A DNA stretch of 64,000 nt from Bartonella rochalimae ATCC BAA-1498 (GTDB lineage Bacteria > Pseudomonadota > Alphaproteobacteria > Rhizobiales > Rhizobiaceae): the NCBI RefSeq assembly GCF_000706645.1, contig NZ_KL407338.1, forward strand, positions 263,405 to 327,404. Direction: 5' to 3'. The notes below the pieces were generated by a model that was not told where the DNA came from, searched no databases, and saw only the letters and a list, made by a program, of their open reading frames with translations. Below, in pieces: positions 9,112 to 19,310 of the stretch; position 1 is the stretch's first letter, and each line of letters starts with the position of its first letter. The position numbers and the translations under genes were made by a program.

Positions 9112-10233
9112 TTAAATGTAAATACGTTTATAACGAGAACCAAGAGAAGTAAGAATTTCGTAAGGAATAGTCCCTGCATCTGCAGCAACATTTTCGACAG
9201 TTTGATGTTTTCCAATAAGTTCTACCCAATCACCACGTTTTGGTTTTTCATGCTTAAGATTGGTTGCATCAACAATAATAGAATCCATAGAGATTTGTCC
9301 AATGATGGGTAGTTTGTGTTGGTTGAAATAAACGGAACCTTTGTTAGAAAGGTTTCGTAGCCAGCCATCGGCATAACCAATAGAAATGGTGGTAAGAATG
9401 CTGGGCTTTTGAGTGATGAAACTTCCCCCATAACCCACAGGAGTTCCCGCTTCAGTGCAACGGCTTTGAATAACTTGAGCCTTAAGTTTTAAAACAGATT
9501 TAAGAGATGTGGGATGTTTTTGATGGGGATCAATTCCATAAAGTCCAATACCTGGGCGGACAAGATCAAAATAAAAGTCTGGGCCAAGAAAGATTCCTCC
9601 AGAATTAGCAAGTGAAGCTTTACAGGCAGGAAGTTGTGCAAGTGCTTTTTTCATAGCGTTTTTTTGTTCGCAATTGGATGTGTGTGTTGCATTGTCTCCA
9701 TTAGCAAGGTGGCTGATAATGTATTTTATGTCTGCTATTTCGAAGAGAGTAGGATTTTGGATCAACCATTGTAGCTCTTCTTGATCGAGCCCTAGTCGAT
9801 TCATATTAGTATCAATTTGAATGATTGCTGGAAATTTTTTACCATTTTTTTGACAATGCATTTGCCAGTTTTCAATTTCATTCCGAGAATTAAGAACAGG
9901 GACAATACCAGTTTGAGTCACGAATTCTTCTGCAGTAGGGGGAATACCATTCAGAAGGATAAGGGTAACATTATTTGGTAAAATAGCTTTTAATTGGAGT
10001 GCTTCTTTAAGATGGGCAATAAAAAAAGTGCGGCAACCAGCTTGATAAAGTGCAGGGGCAATTTTTTCAGCTCCTAGCCCATAGGCATCAGCTTTTACAA
10101 CAGCTGAACATTCTACAGGAGCAACACGTTGGACTAAGGTTTTATAATTAGCAATAATTGCACCAATATCAATAGTTGCTATCGCAGTATAGGGTAGTAT
10201 TGCATTTTCTTCATAACCAACAAACTTGTCCAT
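9112..10233 (-). CDS. alr: alanine racemase
   Basis: PLP enzyme of 373 residues that interconverts L- and D-alanine for peptidoglycan. The PLP lysine is Lys47 in VVKADAYGLG and the second catalytic base is Tyr268 in VGYGGSF. The RPGIGLYGI motif around residue 226 is typical. AGGA lies 9 bases before the ATG. It is convergent with gcvP and stands alone. In many related genomes alr sits between dnaB and radA; here it does not. Confidence 0.96.
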   Translation of the reverse strand: MDKFVGYEENAILPYTAIATIDIGAIIANYKTLVQRVAPVECSAVVKADAYGLGAEKIAPALYQAGCRTFFIAHLKEALQLKAILPNNVTLILLNGIPPTAEEFVTQTGIVPVLNSRNEIENWQMHCQKNGKKFPAIIQIDTNMNRLGLDQEELQWLIQNPTLFEIADIKYIISHLANGDNATHTSNCEQKNAMKKALAQLPACKASLANSGGIFLGPDFYFDLVRPGIGLYGIDPHQKHPTSLKSVLKLKAQVIQSRCTEAGTPVGYGGSFITQKPSILTTISIGYADGWLRNLSNKGSVYFNQHKLPIIGQISMDSIIVDATNLKHEKPKRGDWVELIGKHQTVENVAADAGTIPYEILTSLGSRYKRIYI

Positions 10234-11302
10234 TTTGTAATCCTATCTCTATATAATAAGATACAAATTCCCTTTTAATTATTATTCTTATAACTGTGCC
10301 TATGATACACAAAAACGCGAATATTATTTTTACTTTAAAATATATAAGTGGTGAAAGCAATTAGTGAAGTGAGAGATGCAATTTTGATACAATGAATGGA
10401 GTGTTATTTTCTTTGAATGATAGCTCCTACTGGAATAATGTTTTTTCATTTTAATTTTTCTTTTTGAAGCAAACAAAACCATTTATCTAAACGTCATAAG
10501 AAAAAAGAATAGATGATAAATTATTTGAGAAGGAATTTTACAATACCTTTTAGGAGACATCTACATAAGAAAGAAGTTGTAATGTTAGTGAGTGAATAAA
10601 AATATAGAAGTAATGATGGTATTGGTTTTTTGCTTTATAAATATAAAGGTAAAGATGGTGGCAATTCGGTTGAGCTTGTATTATATTTTCAGTGGACGAT
10701 GATAAGAAATGAGTTGGGGAGAAAGTATAAATATCTTTTAAAACGGATTCGTAAATTAATTGTAGACTATTTTTTCGTAAGGAATATGATCCTATTAAAG
10801 GATGAAAAAAGTATGAAGTTATTGTTAATCTTCATTATTTTGAATGTATTGCTTTAGACAATTTTGAAAGACGGAAAGTTGATTTAAACAAGTAATAAAG
10901 CTGGACATTGGTGTTACTTTAATTATGCTCTTTTCAAATTGTTATCTCTTTATTGTAGAGATAAGCTAAATTAGTGTATTTAACGTTTTCATTTCAGTCT
11001 ATTCTATATAAAACTGGGATAGCAGTGAAAATTTGAAACTGTCTCAATGTGTCATTGCATGAGAGGTAGATACTTAATTTACAGGTAAGAGCTAAAGTAT
11101 GCTTTTCAAATTAGGCTAATAATGTAATAAAAGATATCACCATTATAAACTAAAGTGATATTCTGATTTTTATTAAATGCTTCAAAAGCAATAACATATA
11201 TGGTTTTACAGATGCTTATTTAAAAGGCATTTACATAACTTCATTATACCGTATCCTACAATAAAAGATAAGAAGAGGATCTATTTTGAAATAGACGAGA
11301 GT
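10234..11302. other. 1.07-kb gene-poor stretch between alr and the transglycosylase gene
   Basis: There is no intact gene I can support. Around 10621-10890 two plus-strand frames are partly protein-like: the frame beginning at 10621 is open for about 79 codons, then the frame of 10623 reads RLFFRKEYDPI, one stop, and KKYEVIVNLHYFECIALD. That is what a frameshifted, decaying gene would look like. The family was not recognised. Elsewhere it is AT-rich with frequent stops. Confidence 0.45.
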
Positions 11303-13414
11303 CTATGACTTCCTGTAGCCAGCAATGAGATCAGATTTGATATCTGTGGTTCCAATGAGACGCGCTTTGTAAACTTCATAATTTTCTATAACACGCATCA
11401 CATAGTTACGCGTTTCTGTATAGGGGATACGTTCGATCCAGTCGACAACGTTATCAAGAGATTGTCCTCTAGGATCACCGTAACGTTCTATCCATTCATT
11501 TGCGCGACGGAAGCCTGCATTATAGCTGATAAAAGCCAATATATAAGATCCGTTAAAATGCTCTAATTGTTCACTTAAAAAATGAGCACCTAATATAGTA
11601 TTATAATTGACATCACTGCTAAATTTTTTGTGAGACCACGCAATTGAATGTTTGTTAGCTAATACTTTTGCTGTGGTAGGTAACAATTGTAACATACCTT
11701 GGGCTCCAGCTTTTGATATAGCGACAGGATTAAATTCGCTTTCTTGGCGTGCAATGGCATAGATGAGTGCCTTTTTTGTTGCAGAAAAGTTGATGGATGT
11801 TGGAATAGCCCCGATAGGATGGGAAAGAGCGCTGACGGCCTTACCTTGAACAACAGCAGTTTTACCGATTTTGAGGCTGGTATAATAGTCGCCACTTTTT
11901 TCTGACATAACAGCTAAAAGAGCTAATTCACCAGGATTGTCTATTGTTGTGCTGAGCTCTTTATAAAAAATTTTAGCGAGATTAGCATAGCCAGCAGCTT
12001 CAAGCCTTTGGATAACTTGAACACCTTTTCGTGCACTAAAACTTTGCCGCTCATTCATTGTTGGCTTAGGAAAATAAATTTCAAGTTTTTTTTCGTTAAG
12101 TCGAGAGGCTGCTAATTGACCATAATAAGTTGTACCAAAATGAGCAGCGCGCTGAAAATAATGTTGAGCATTTTTATATTCACCTAAGGCTTCTGCTGTT
12201 CGCCCCATCCAATAATAGCCACGGGATGTTGAGAGAGGAGAAGAGGAGAGTTGAGGGATATGCGTAAAGTGATGCATTGCTGTCTTGGGGCTATGAAGAA
12301 ATCGAAGTGCATACCATCCCGCGTGAAACGCAGCATCAATTTTAAATGAGGGTGTTCCTCCAATATGAGCTGAAACAAGTTGATAAGCGATTTTAGGCTT
12401 GTTTAAATCAAGCATTTCACGAGAAAGAACACGTCGTTCTATCCACCATGCATCAGGGTTAATAAGATTTATAGGATCTCGTGGTGCTTGCATCATGAGT
12501 TGTGCAGCAGTTTCATATTGTCCAGTTCGTCGAAAATAACGAATTTTAGCAAATTGTAAAAGAGGATCTTTCTTCCATGATTGATCAACAGCTTTTAGTT
12601 TTTGTGCGGCTTGAGGTTCATTTTTTTCAACAGCAGCAAAAGCATTAAAGAGAGATTGGGCATGGGCTAATTTTGCAATCCGCTGAGCTGAATCAATACG
12701 ATTTGCATAAAGCATAATCTTCATACGTTTCAGATGATCAGAGGGTTTTAATGCAGTGCTTGCATTTTTAAGAATAAGATCTTCTTCTTGAGCGTTGAGC
12801 TGTACTGTATGCCACCACGGTGCAATAATTTGTCGTGCACGGGTGGTTTGTCCAGTTACGATAAGGGCTTTGGCAAGTGCAGCCATTCCTTGTACAGTGA
12901 GGGGAGAATGGTGAGTAAATTTTTGAATAATCGCTTGTGTAGAATTGTTTTCATTAATGAAAGCACGTTCAGCATTGCGTTTCATTATATTCATACCTGG
13001 CCAACCTTTTAATTCATTGATGGCCCTTAATATTTCAGAGCGTGGTATATTCGTTTGATATGATGTGTTGATTGCCCATGTTAAAATATGGCGATCAAGA
13101 CTGTTTTGAGGCATTGTATTGCGAAGCGCTATTGTTTTCATAATATCTTTGTTTGAAAGAGTATCTAAGCCGAATTTAAGCTGGTTATTTTTAGTAATCT
13201 TAATTTTTGTTGGGATATTCTTTATAGGATGATTAGCTTCAAAAGATTTTTTAAGTTTTTCTATGGTGATAGAAGAGTGAGGATGAACCAAGGGAATTGG
13301 TCCGTTTTGTGGTAGAAAAACTGTTTGTGCTGAGGCATTTGAGAGTAAAATGATAGTTGCCAATTTGAGTATAATAAAGATTGATACAAAATAGTGAACA
13401 GAGACTATATACAT
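11303..13414 (-). CDS. slt: soluble lytic murein transglycosylase (Slt70 type)
   Basis: Periplasmic enzyme of 703 residues that cleaves the glycan strand of peptidoglycan to 1,6-anhydromuropeptides. A hydrophobic signal segment at about residues 10-30 ends near NASAQ. A long helical, TPR-like superhelix fills residues of about 60-530, and the SLT domain follows. The catalytic glutamate is Glu558 in ARQESEFNP, followed by GAQGMLQLLP and ILAFISYNAG. AAAGG precedes the ATG by about 10 bases. It is transcribed alone, away from dapA. The symbol follows the family. Confidence 0.92.
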   Translation of the reverse strand: MYIVSVHYFVSIFIILKLATIILLSNASAQTVFLPQNGPIPLVHPHSSITIEKLKKSFEANHPIKNIPTKIKITKNNQLKFGLDTLSNKDIMKTIALRNTMPQNSLDRHILTWAINTSYQTNIPRSEILRAINELKGWPGMNIMKRNAERAFINENNSTQAIIQKFTHHSPLTVQGMAALAKALIVTGQTTRARQIIAPWWHTVQLNAQEEDLILKNASTALKPSDHLKRMKIMLYANRIDSAQRIAKLAHAQSLFNAFAAVEKNEPQAAQKLKAVDQSWKKDPLLQFAKIRYFRRTGQYETAAQLMMQAPRDPINLINPDAWWIERRVLSREMLDLNKPKIAYQLVSAHIGGTPSFKIDAAFHAGWYALRFLHSPKTAMHHFTHIPQLSSSPLSTSRGYYWMGRTAEALGEYKNAQHYFQRAAHFGTTYYGQLAASRLNEKKLEIYFPKPTMNERQSFSARKGVQVIQRLEAAGYANLAKIFYKELSTTIDNPGELALLAVMSEKSGDYYTSLKIGKTAVVQGKAVSALSHPIGAIPTSINFSATKKALIYAIARQESEFNPVAISKAGAQGMLQLLPTTAKVLANKHSIAWSHKKFSSDVNYNTILGAHFLSEQLEHFNGSYILAFISYNAGFRRANEWIERYGDPRGQSLDNVVDWIERIPYTETRNYVMRVIENYEVYKARLIGTTDIKSDLIAGYRKS

Positions 13415-13570
13415 TGATGAAAGACCTTTAGATCTTGCTTTTTAGGTAATACTTTATAAATTTTAAAAGAGAAGCATGAACGACATGTTAACAACTTAGT
13501 TGTGTTTTTAGGAAATGTTCAGCATACAGAAATTATAAATTAATATTGTAAGATCTTTATGAAATTCAAC

Positions 13571-13599
13571 TTGCTTCAGCCATAGAGCAAGACTATGTT
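13571..13599 (+). promoter_or_regulatory. possible promoter of dapA-smpB
   Basis: TTGCTT (13571-13576) and TATGTT (13594-13599) are separated by 17 bases, close to the CTTGAC/CTATAT pattern of rhizobial housekeeping promoters. They lie about 55 bases ahead of the dapA start. The match is imperfect and unsupported by other evidence. Confidence 0.35.
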
Positions 13600-13652
13600 A
13601 TTATAATAAGGTGGTTATTAAAAATAAAATTTAATATTATCAGGAGTTTATT

Positions 13653-14537
13653 ATGCTCAAGGGAGCACTAACTGCATTGATTACACCATTTAATGAAGAT
13701 GGTGTTATTGATGAAAAGTCATTTTGCAATTTTATTGAATGGCAAATCGGACAAGGTATTCATGGTGTGAGTCCCGTTGGGACAACAGGCGAGTCAGCAA
13801 CTTTAAGTCATGAAGAACATAAGCGAGTTGTAGAATTATGCGTTAAACAAGTTTCTAAGCGTGTTCCTGTTGTTGCAGGGGCGGGGTCAAATAGCACGGA
13901 TGAGGCTGTCGAGCTTGCACAGCATGCAGAGAAAGTAGGTGCAGATGCAGTTTTAGTAGTAATTCCTTATTATAATAAGCCTAATCAAAAGGGATTATAT
14001 GCTCACTTTTCTGCTATTGCGAAAGCTATTTCTATTCCTATTGTGATTTATAATATTCCCGGGCGATCTGTTATTGATCTCACTGTAGAAACTATGAAAA
14101 ATCTTTGTCAGGATTTTAAAAATATCGTTGGTATTAAGGATGCAACAGGTAAAATTGAGCGGGTAAGTGAACAACGAGAAAAATGTGGTAAGAATTTTAT
14201 ACAGCTTTCCGGTGATGATAAAACAGCATTAGGCTTTAATGCACATGGAGGTGTAGGGTGTATTTCAGTTGTATCTAATGTTGCTCCAAAGCTTTGTTCA
14301 GAGCTTTATACTGCTTGCCATCGTGGTGATTATAATACAGCATTAGAATTAAATGATCGTTTAATGCCCCTTAATTGTGCAATATTTATTGAACCAAATC
14401 CAGCGGGTATTAAATATGCTGCTGCAAAATTGGGAATTTGTAGGGATACTGTTCGTTTACCGATTGTTCCATTAGACAATACTACAAAGAGGATTATTGA
14501 TGCTGCTTTGCAACATGCAGGTCTTCTTAAAGAATAA
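13653..14537 (+). CDS. dapA: 4-hydroxy-tetrahydrodipicolinate synthase
   Basis: Lyase of 294 residues joining pyruvate and aspartate semialdehyde, the first committed step to lysine and meso-diaminopimelate. The Schiff-base lysine is Lys162 in GIKDATG, the catalytic tyrosine is Tyr133 in VIYNIPGRS (with Arg138), and the GTTGES loop is at 43-48. CAGGAG precedes the ATG. It uses the product of Asd, encoded about 11 kb upstream. smpB follows 18 bases later, a pairing conserved in Rhizobiales. Confidence 0.96.
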   Translation: MLKGALTALITPFNEDGVIDEKSFCNFIEWQIGQGIHGVSPVGTTGESATLSHEEHKRVVELCVKQVSKRVPVVAGAGSNSTDEAVELAQHAEKVGADAVLVVIPYYNKPNQKGLYAHFSAIAKAISIPIVIYNIPGRSVIDLTVETMKNLCQDFKNIVGIKDATGKIERVSEQREKCGKNFIQLSGDDKTALGFNAHGGVGCISVVSNVAPKLCSELYTACHRGDYNTALELNDRLMPLNCAIFIEPNPAGIKYAAAKLGICRDTVRLPIVPLDNTTKRIIDAALQHAGLLKE

Positions 14538-14555
14538 AATTATGTTGAAATAGCT

Positions 14556-15035
14556 ATGAACAACAAAAAAAAGACAGCATCAATACGAAAAGTTATTGCC
14601 GATAATCGTAAAGCACGTTTCAATTTTGAAATTCTTGATACTCTTGAGGTCGGTATTGTTCTTCAAGGAACAGAGGTTAAGTCTTTACGTTCCAATCATG
14701 CCAATATTTCTGAAAGTTATGCTAGCTTTGAGAAGGGAGAGTTATGGTTGATTAATTCTCATATTCCTGAATATACGCAAGCGAATCGTTTTAATCATGA
14801 TGCACGTCGTTTGCGTAAATTATTACTTTCAAAGCGTGAAATGGCGCGTTTCTTTAATGCAATTTCTCGTGAGGGTATGACGATTACTCCACTTAAACTT
14901 TATTTTAATGAACGGGGGCGTGTTAAATTGGAAATTGCTTTAGCACGTGGTAAAAAACTTCACGATAAACGTGAAACAGAAAAAAAACGAGATTGGGAGC
15001 GTGAAAAGGCACGACTTTTTAGAAAGTATGGATAA
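14556..15035 (+). CDS. smpB: SsrA-binding protein
   Basis: RNA-binding protein of 159 residues that carries tmRNA to stalled ribosomes for trans-translation. The OB-fold start [17 protein letters not shown], the [10 protein letters not shown] motif, and the basic C-terminal tail beginning at [11 protein letters not shown] are all present. It lies 18 bases after dapA and is probably co-transcribed. The tmRNA gene itself is not in this window. Confidence 0.96.
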   Translation: MNNKKKTASIRKVIADNRKARFNFEILDTLEVGIVLQGTEVKSLRSNHANISESYASFEKGELWLINSHIPEYTQANRFNHDARRLRKLLLSKREMARFFNAISREGMTITPLKLYFNERGRVKLEIALARGKKLHDKRETEKKRDWEREKARLFRKYG

Positions 15036-15053
15036 TGGAAAAGAAATTTCCAT
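15035..15053. terminator. hairpin between convergent smpB and udg genes
   Basis: ATGGAAA and TTTCCAT form a 7-bp stem with a 5-base loop, extendable with a bulge. It overlaps the last base of the smpB stop. The stem is AT-rich and the T-run is poor, so it may be a weak bidirectional terminator. Confidence 0.4.
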
Positions 15054-15071
15054 ATCTTCGTTAGAAAGATT

Positions 15072-15740
15072 TCAACATTGATTTAAATAGGTTTTTGCAG
15101 CTTCGAAGATTTGATAGAACATAGTATCTGTTAAACGGCCGGTATTAGTATTATAGCGTGAACAGTGATAGCTTGAAAAAATACGTAATCTACCAATATC
15201 ACTAATTTTTCCATGACCAAAAGGGTGTGCTGAGGTTTTTGCATTTAAAGCTCGTAGAGTGGAGTTATGCGCAATGCTGCCAAGAGTAATGATGGCTTTT
15301 AGCTGAGGAAGATTTGTTAAAAGAGGTGAAAAAAAATGTCGACAAGTGTTGATTTCAGTGCCAGTGGGTTTATTCTCTGGTGGAACACAACGTACTGAAT
15401 TAACAATTGCAGTATCGATGAGCTCTAGGGAATCATCTGATCTTTCTGCAAAAGTACCTTGAGCAAAACCAAACTTTTTTAACGTTGAATAAAGAAGGTG
15501 TCCAGCATAATCGCCTGTGAAAGGACGTCCAGTTCGGTTTGCTCCGCGTAATCCAGGAGCAAGTCCAACAATTAGAAGGCGTGTTGTTGCAGCCCCTTTA
15601 TGAGGAAAAAATGGACTAACAGGTGCATTATGCCAATGAGGTTCTTTAATACGCCAGTCAGCGATAAAGTTATTTAGGCGAGGACACAAATTACAATTTG
15701 GAGGTGGTTCTGGGCACAATGATGTTAATTTACTGTTCAT
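15072..15740 (-). CDS. uracil-DNA glycosylase, family 5 (UdgB-like)
   Basis: Repair enzyme of 222 residues that removes uracil and other deaminated bases from DNA. Four cysteines at the places expected for the 4Fe-4S cluster are visible (Cys16, Cys19, Cys118, Cys133). The first active-site motif GLAPGLRGANRTGRPF starts near residue 59 and the SYHCSRYNTNTGRL segment carries the second. Thus it is the iron-sulfur UdgB type rather than the Ung type. ATG 15740 is preferred over a TTG 30 bases upstream, because homologues begin close to the first cysteines. It is convergent with smpB. Confidence 0.88.
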   Translation of the reverse strand: MNSKLTSLCPEPPPNCNLCPRLNNFIADWRIKEPHWHNAPVSPFFPHKGAATTRLLIVGLAPGLRGANRTGRPFTGDYAGHLLYSTLKKFGFAQGTFAERSDDSLELIDTAIVNSVRCVPPENKPTGTEINTCRHFFSPLLTNLPQLKAIITLGSIAHNSTLRALNAKTSAHPFGHGKISDIGRLRIFSSYHCSRYNTNTGRLTDTMFYQIFEAAKTYLNQC

Positions 15741-16555
15741 GGATTGCAGGTACCAATTATATTTTATCAAAAATCTTTTAAGCTATTTTATTTGATATTC
15801 AGTCGAGTATATTTTTGTAAACAGCTTTATAATATGCATACAGAGATTTTTTCACAATATGATTAGATGAATTTGTTGCTGATTGTGTTATAGAGAGAAT
15901 ATGTATTGCTATGATTAGTTGTAATGTATTGACCATACATTACCAAAAGAATTTAAAGTTTTTTCTTTTTTTAAGGGGGATATGTTATTTTCTTAATTAT
16001 AGAAACTTAATTTTTTGCATAGTGATGGATTAAAAAACTATATTTTTTAAAGATGCTTGTGGATTAGGTATATTTAGTTTGTCGGTGGAGGAAGGTTCGG
16101 ATATTTATGCCAAATAGCCTTATAATATAGTGCTTTATAATTAATAAGTTAATTAAGGCTTTGTTCTCTGCACTTGGTTTTTCAGCTGTAATATACTACC
16201 AGTTTTCATTTATATCTGAATAAATCTTTATGGTTGTAGAAAGAAAAAATACAGCACAATGCCGTTTATATTGTAATTTTTTTGATGAATGCGCTTACTT
16301 TTTTGTGCGATCCATTTTCTTTAACTATGAATAATTACTGTGTTATTAGAATGCAATAGTTTAAGATTGTTTTATTTCCAAACGCTTATAGATCTTAGTG
16401 TTTTTATAAACCTAAATTTTTTTCAAGAGTTTTGCTATAGTGCTATAGTTGGAAAAAATAATAAGGTGTGTATTGTTTTTCTTGTTTTTTGTTTTGATTA
16501 TTGTATATATTCTAACGTAATTGTTAATTTTTGAACCTTGAAGAAAGGGACATAA
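15741..16555. other. 815-base non-coding stretch ahead of rpoZ
   Basis: Very AT-rich, with stops in all frames. I see no gene and no good hairpin. In several Rhizobiales a NYN-domain gene lies in this position, but I cannot recognise remains of one. The rpoZ promoter must be in the right part. The ORF near 16340-16534 is low-complexity and rejected. Confidence 0.5.
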
Positions 16556-16954
16556 ATGGCCCGTGTAACAGTAGAAGATTGTATTGATAAGGTTGATAAT
16601 CGCTTTGAGTTGGTGCTTTTAGCTGGGCATCGGGCTCGCCAGATTTCAGAAGGTGCACAGATTACAATTGATCGTGATAATGATAAAAATCCAGTTGTTG
16701 CTTTACGTGAAATAGCAGATGAAACTTTGTCTCCTGCTGATTTGAAAGAAGATCTTATTCACTCTTTACAAAAGCATGTAGAAGTTGATGAGCCAGAAGG
16801 AACAATGGAGTTTATTTCTCACTCAGGCGAATCCAGAGATATTGTGGGTTCTTCATCAGAAGAAAACACTGGTTCATTTGATTATATGTCAGAAGAAGAG
16901 CTTTTGGCAGGTATTGAGAGCTTAGTTGTGCCAGAGAAAAGTGATGATTATTAA
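16556..16954 (+). CDS. rpoZ: RNA polymerase omega subunit
   Basis: Small subunit of 132 residues that helps assemble RNA polymerase and, in proteobacteria, forms part of a ppGpp-binding site. The conserved [20 protein letters not shown] start and the RARQISEG motif are clear. The acidic C-terminal extension (from about residue 85) is usual in alphaproteobacteria. GAAAGGGA precedes the ATG. It is followed by the ppGpp synthetase gene rsh, an arrangement that joins sensor and target. Confidence 0.96.
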   Translation: MARVTVEDCIDKVDNRFELVLLAGHRARQISEGAQITIDRDNDKNPVVALREIADETLSPADLKEDLIHSLQKHVEVDEPEGTMEFISHSGESRDIVGSSSEENTGSFDYMSEEELLAGIESLVVPEKSDDY

Positions 16955-17069
16955 TCATCATATTTTATTGAAAAAGTAATGCATAGATTATCATTTGGTA
17001 GATTTGTTTTTTCTTTATTCGTAGGGTATTTAATAATAATTTAATTACAAAATTTCTGAGGATATCTAT

Positions 17070-19298
17070 ATGATGCGTCAGTGTGAGCTGGTTGAGCGTG
17101 TACGGCGTTACAAGCCTGACGTAAATGCGGATTTATTAAATAAGGCCTATGTTTATGCAATGCAGAAGCACGGTCATCAAAGGCGTGCTTCAGGTGATCT
17201 TTATTTTTCTCATCCTTTAGAAGTTGCTTCTATCTTAACGGATATGTACTTAGATGAAGCAACAATTGCCGTTGCTCTTTTGCATGATACAATTGAAGAT
17301 ACAAATGCTACAAGAGAAGAAATTGATCAACTGTTTGGACCTGAAATTGGTAAATTAGTTGAAGGGCTTACAAAGCTTAATAAGCTTGATCTCGTATCGA
17401 AGAAAGCTGTGCAAGCAGAAAATCTTCGTAAGCTTCTTATTGCTATTTCTGATGATATTCGTGTTCTTTTGGTTAAATTAGCAGATCGTCTTCATAATAT
17501 GCGTACCCTTGATGTCATGCGTGATGATAAGCGTCGGTGGATTGCTGAAGAGACAATGGATATTTATGCGCCGCTTGCTGGTCGTATGGGGATGCAAGAT
17601 ATGCGTGAAGAGCTAGAGGATCTTTCTTTTTTTTATTTAAATCCAGAGGGTTATCGTACTATTAATGATAGGCTTTCTGAATTATTAGTGCGCAATCGCG
17701 ATTTGCTTTCCACAATTGAAAAAGAATTGACAAAACTTTTTTTGAAAAACGGTATTAAAGCCAATGTTAAAAGTCGTCAGAAAAAATCTTATTCAGTTTT
17801 TCGTAAAATGGAAAGCAAAACCTTATCTTTTGAACAATTATCTGATATCTTTGGGTTTCGTGTAATTGTTGAGAGCGTAGATGATTGTTATCGCGCTCTT
17901 GGTATTATACACACTACATGGCCGATGGTTCCTGGGCGTTTTAAGGACTATATTTCTATCCCTAAACAAAATGATTATCGTTCAATTCATACAACAATTG
18001 TTGGGCCTTCAGGGCAACGCATCGAATTACAAATTAGAACTAGTGCAATGGATAGGATTGCTGAATATGGCGTTGCGGCACATGCCATTTATAAAGATCA
18101 CGGTTCTGATTATTCATCATCACGCTTATCAAGTGAGACTAATGCTTATGCATGGTTGCGTCAAACAATTCAATCTTTGGCAGATGGCCATAATCCAGAA
18201 GAGTTTCTAGAATATACAAAGCTTGAGCTTTTTCATGATCAGGTTTTCTGTTTTACGCCGAAAGGGCAGTTAATTGCATTTCCAAAAGGCGCTACACCCA
18301 TTGACTTTGCTTATGCAGTACATACCGATATTGGTAATTCTTGCGTGGGAGTAAAAATCAATGGTCGTATTATGCCCATAATGACCAAATTAAAAAATGG
18401 TGATGAAGTTAATATTATATGTTCGCAGATTCAATCTCCACCAGCGGCGTGGGAATCCCTTGTTGTAACAGGTAAGGCACGTTCTGCAATTCGTCGAGCA
18501 ACACGTTCAGCAATACATAAGCAATATTCAGGTTTGGGGTGTCGTATTCTTGAACGTTCATTTGAGTGTGCGGGAAAACAATTTTCACAAGATATGCTTA
18601 AGCAAATTTTACCGCGTTTGGCACGTAAGGACGTAAAAGATGTTTTAGCAGCTGTTGGACGTGGTGAGTTGGCTGCTATAGATGTAGTTAAAGCGGTTTA
18701 TCCAAATCATCAAGACGATTCTGTGGTGAAAAAGCCATCGTTTAAGTTTAAGGAGAGAAGCTGGTTTAATATTGAAAATGCTCAAGGTATGATTTTAAAG
18801 ATTCTTGAAAATAAAAAAGGAAAAGCTTCAAAGAAAGAGCGTCAATATAGAGTGTTACCTATTCAAGGCACAAAAGGCGACATTCCAATACAATTTTCTC
18901 CTGAAGGAGCTGTGCCAGGAGATCAAATTGTTGGTATTATGGAGCCGGGTGTGGGTGTTATTATTTATCCGATACAATCTTCGGCTTTAACGGCTTATGA
19001 TGATCAGCCAGAACGGTGGATTGATGTCCGCTGGGATCTTGATTCTGAGATGAGTGAACGTTTTCCTACTCGAATCAATATTTTAGCTGTAAATAGTCCT
19101 GGTTCTTTGGCTGAAATTACTCAGATCATTTTTGTAAATGATGCCAATATTGAAAATTTATCTTTTGTTCGTAAGGGAACAGATTTTACAGAAATTATTA
19201 TTGATCTTGAGATTTGGAATTTAAAACATTTAAATCGTATCTTTTCTCAGTTAAAAAGAGCGAGATCAGTGAATATGGTACATCGGGTTTATGGGTAA
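17070..19298 (+). CDS. rsh: bifunctional (p)ppGpp synthetase/hydrolase (Rsh)
   Basis: Stringent-response enzyme of 742 residues, probably the cell's main Rsh as in other Rhizobiales. Domains in order: HD hydrolase (His72-Asp73 in LLHDTIEDT), synthetase (about 235-350, with RFKDYISIPKQNDYRSIHT), TGS (about 385-445, with FTPKGQLIAFPKGATPIDFAY), and a C-terminal ACT domain (about 665-742). Both catalytic halves keep their signature residues, so synthesis and hydrolysis are both likely. GAGG lies before the ATG. It follows rpoZ and precedes pyrE by 12 bases. Confidence 0.95.
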   Translation: MMRQCELVERVRRYKPDVNADLLNKAYVYAMQKHGHQRRASGDLYFSHPLEVASILTDMYLDEATIAVALLHDTIEDTNATREEIDQLFGPEIGKLVEGLTKLNKLDLVSKKAVQAENLRKLLIAISDDIRVLLVKLADRLHNMRTLDVMRDDKRRWIAEETMDIYAPLAGRMGMQDMREELEDLSFFYLNPEGYRTINDRLSELLVRNRDLLSTIEKELTKLFLKNGIKANVKSRQKKSYSVFRKMESKTLSFEQLSDIFGFRVIVESVDDCYRALGIIHTTWPMVPGRFKDYISIPKQNDYRSIHTTIVGPSGQRIELQIRTSAMDRIAEYGVAAHAIYKDHGSDYSSSRLSSETNAYAWLRQTIQSLADGHNPEEFLEYTKLELFHDQVFCFTPKGQLIAFPKGATPIDFAYAVHTDIGNSCVGVKINGRIMPIMTKLKNGDEVNIICSQIQSPPAAWESLVVTGKARSAIRRATRSAIHKQYSGLGCRILERSFECAGKQFSQDMLKQILPRLARKDVKDVLAAVGRGELAAIDVVKAVYPNHQDDSVVKKPSFKFKERSWFNIENAQGMILKILENKKGKASKKERQYRVLPIQGTKGDIPIQFSPEGAVPGDQIVGIMEPGVGVIIYPIQSSALTAYDDQPERWIDVRWDLDSEMSERFPTRINILAVNSPGSLAEITQIIFVNDANIENLSFVRKGTDFTEIIIDLEIWNLKHLNRIFSQLKRARSVNMVHRVYG

Positions 19299-19310
19299 AG
19301 AGATTATGCA

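Noticed and set aside
10630-10857. 75-residue plus-strand ORF as an intact gene
   Set aside because: No convincing start or ribosome site; more consistent with part of a frameshifted relic.
16340-16534. 64-residue ORF ahead of rpoZ
   Set aside because: Hydrophobic, low-complexity translation of AT-rich leader DNA with no motif.
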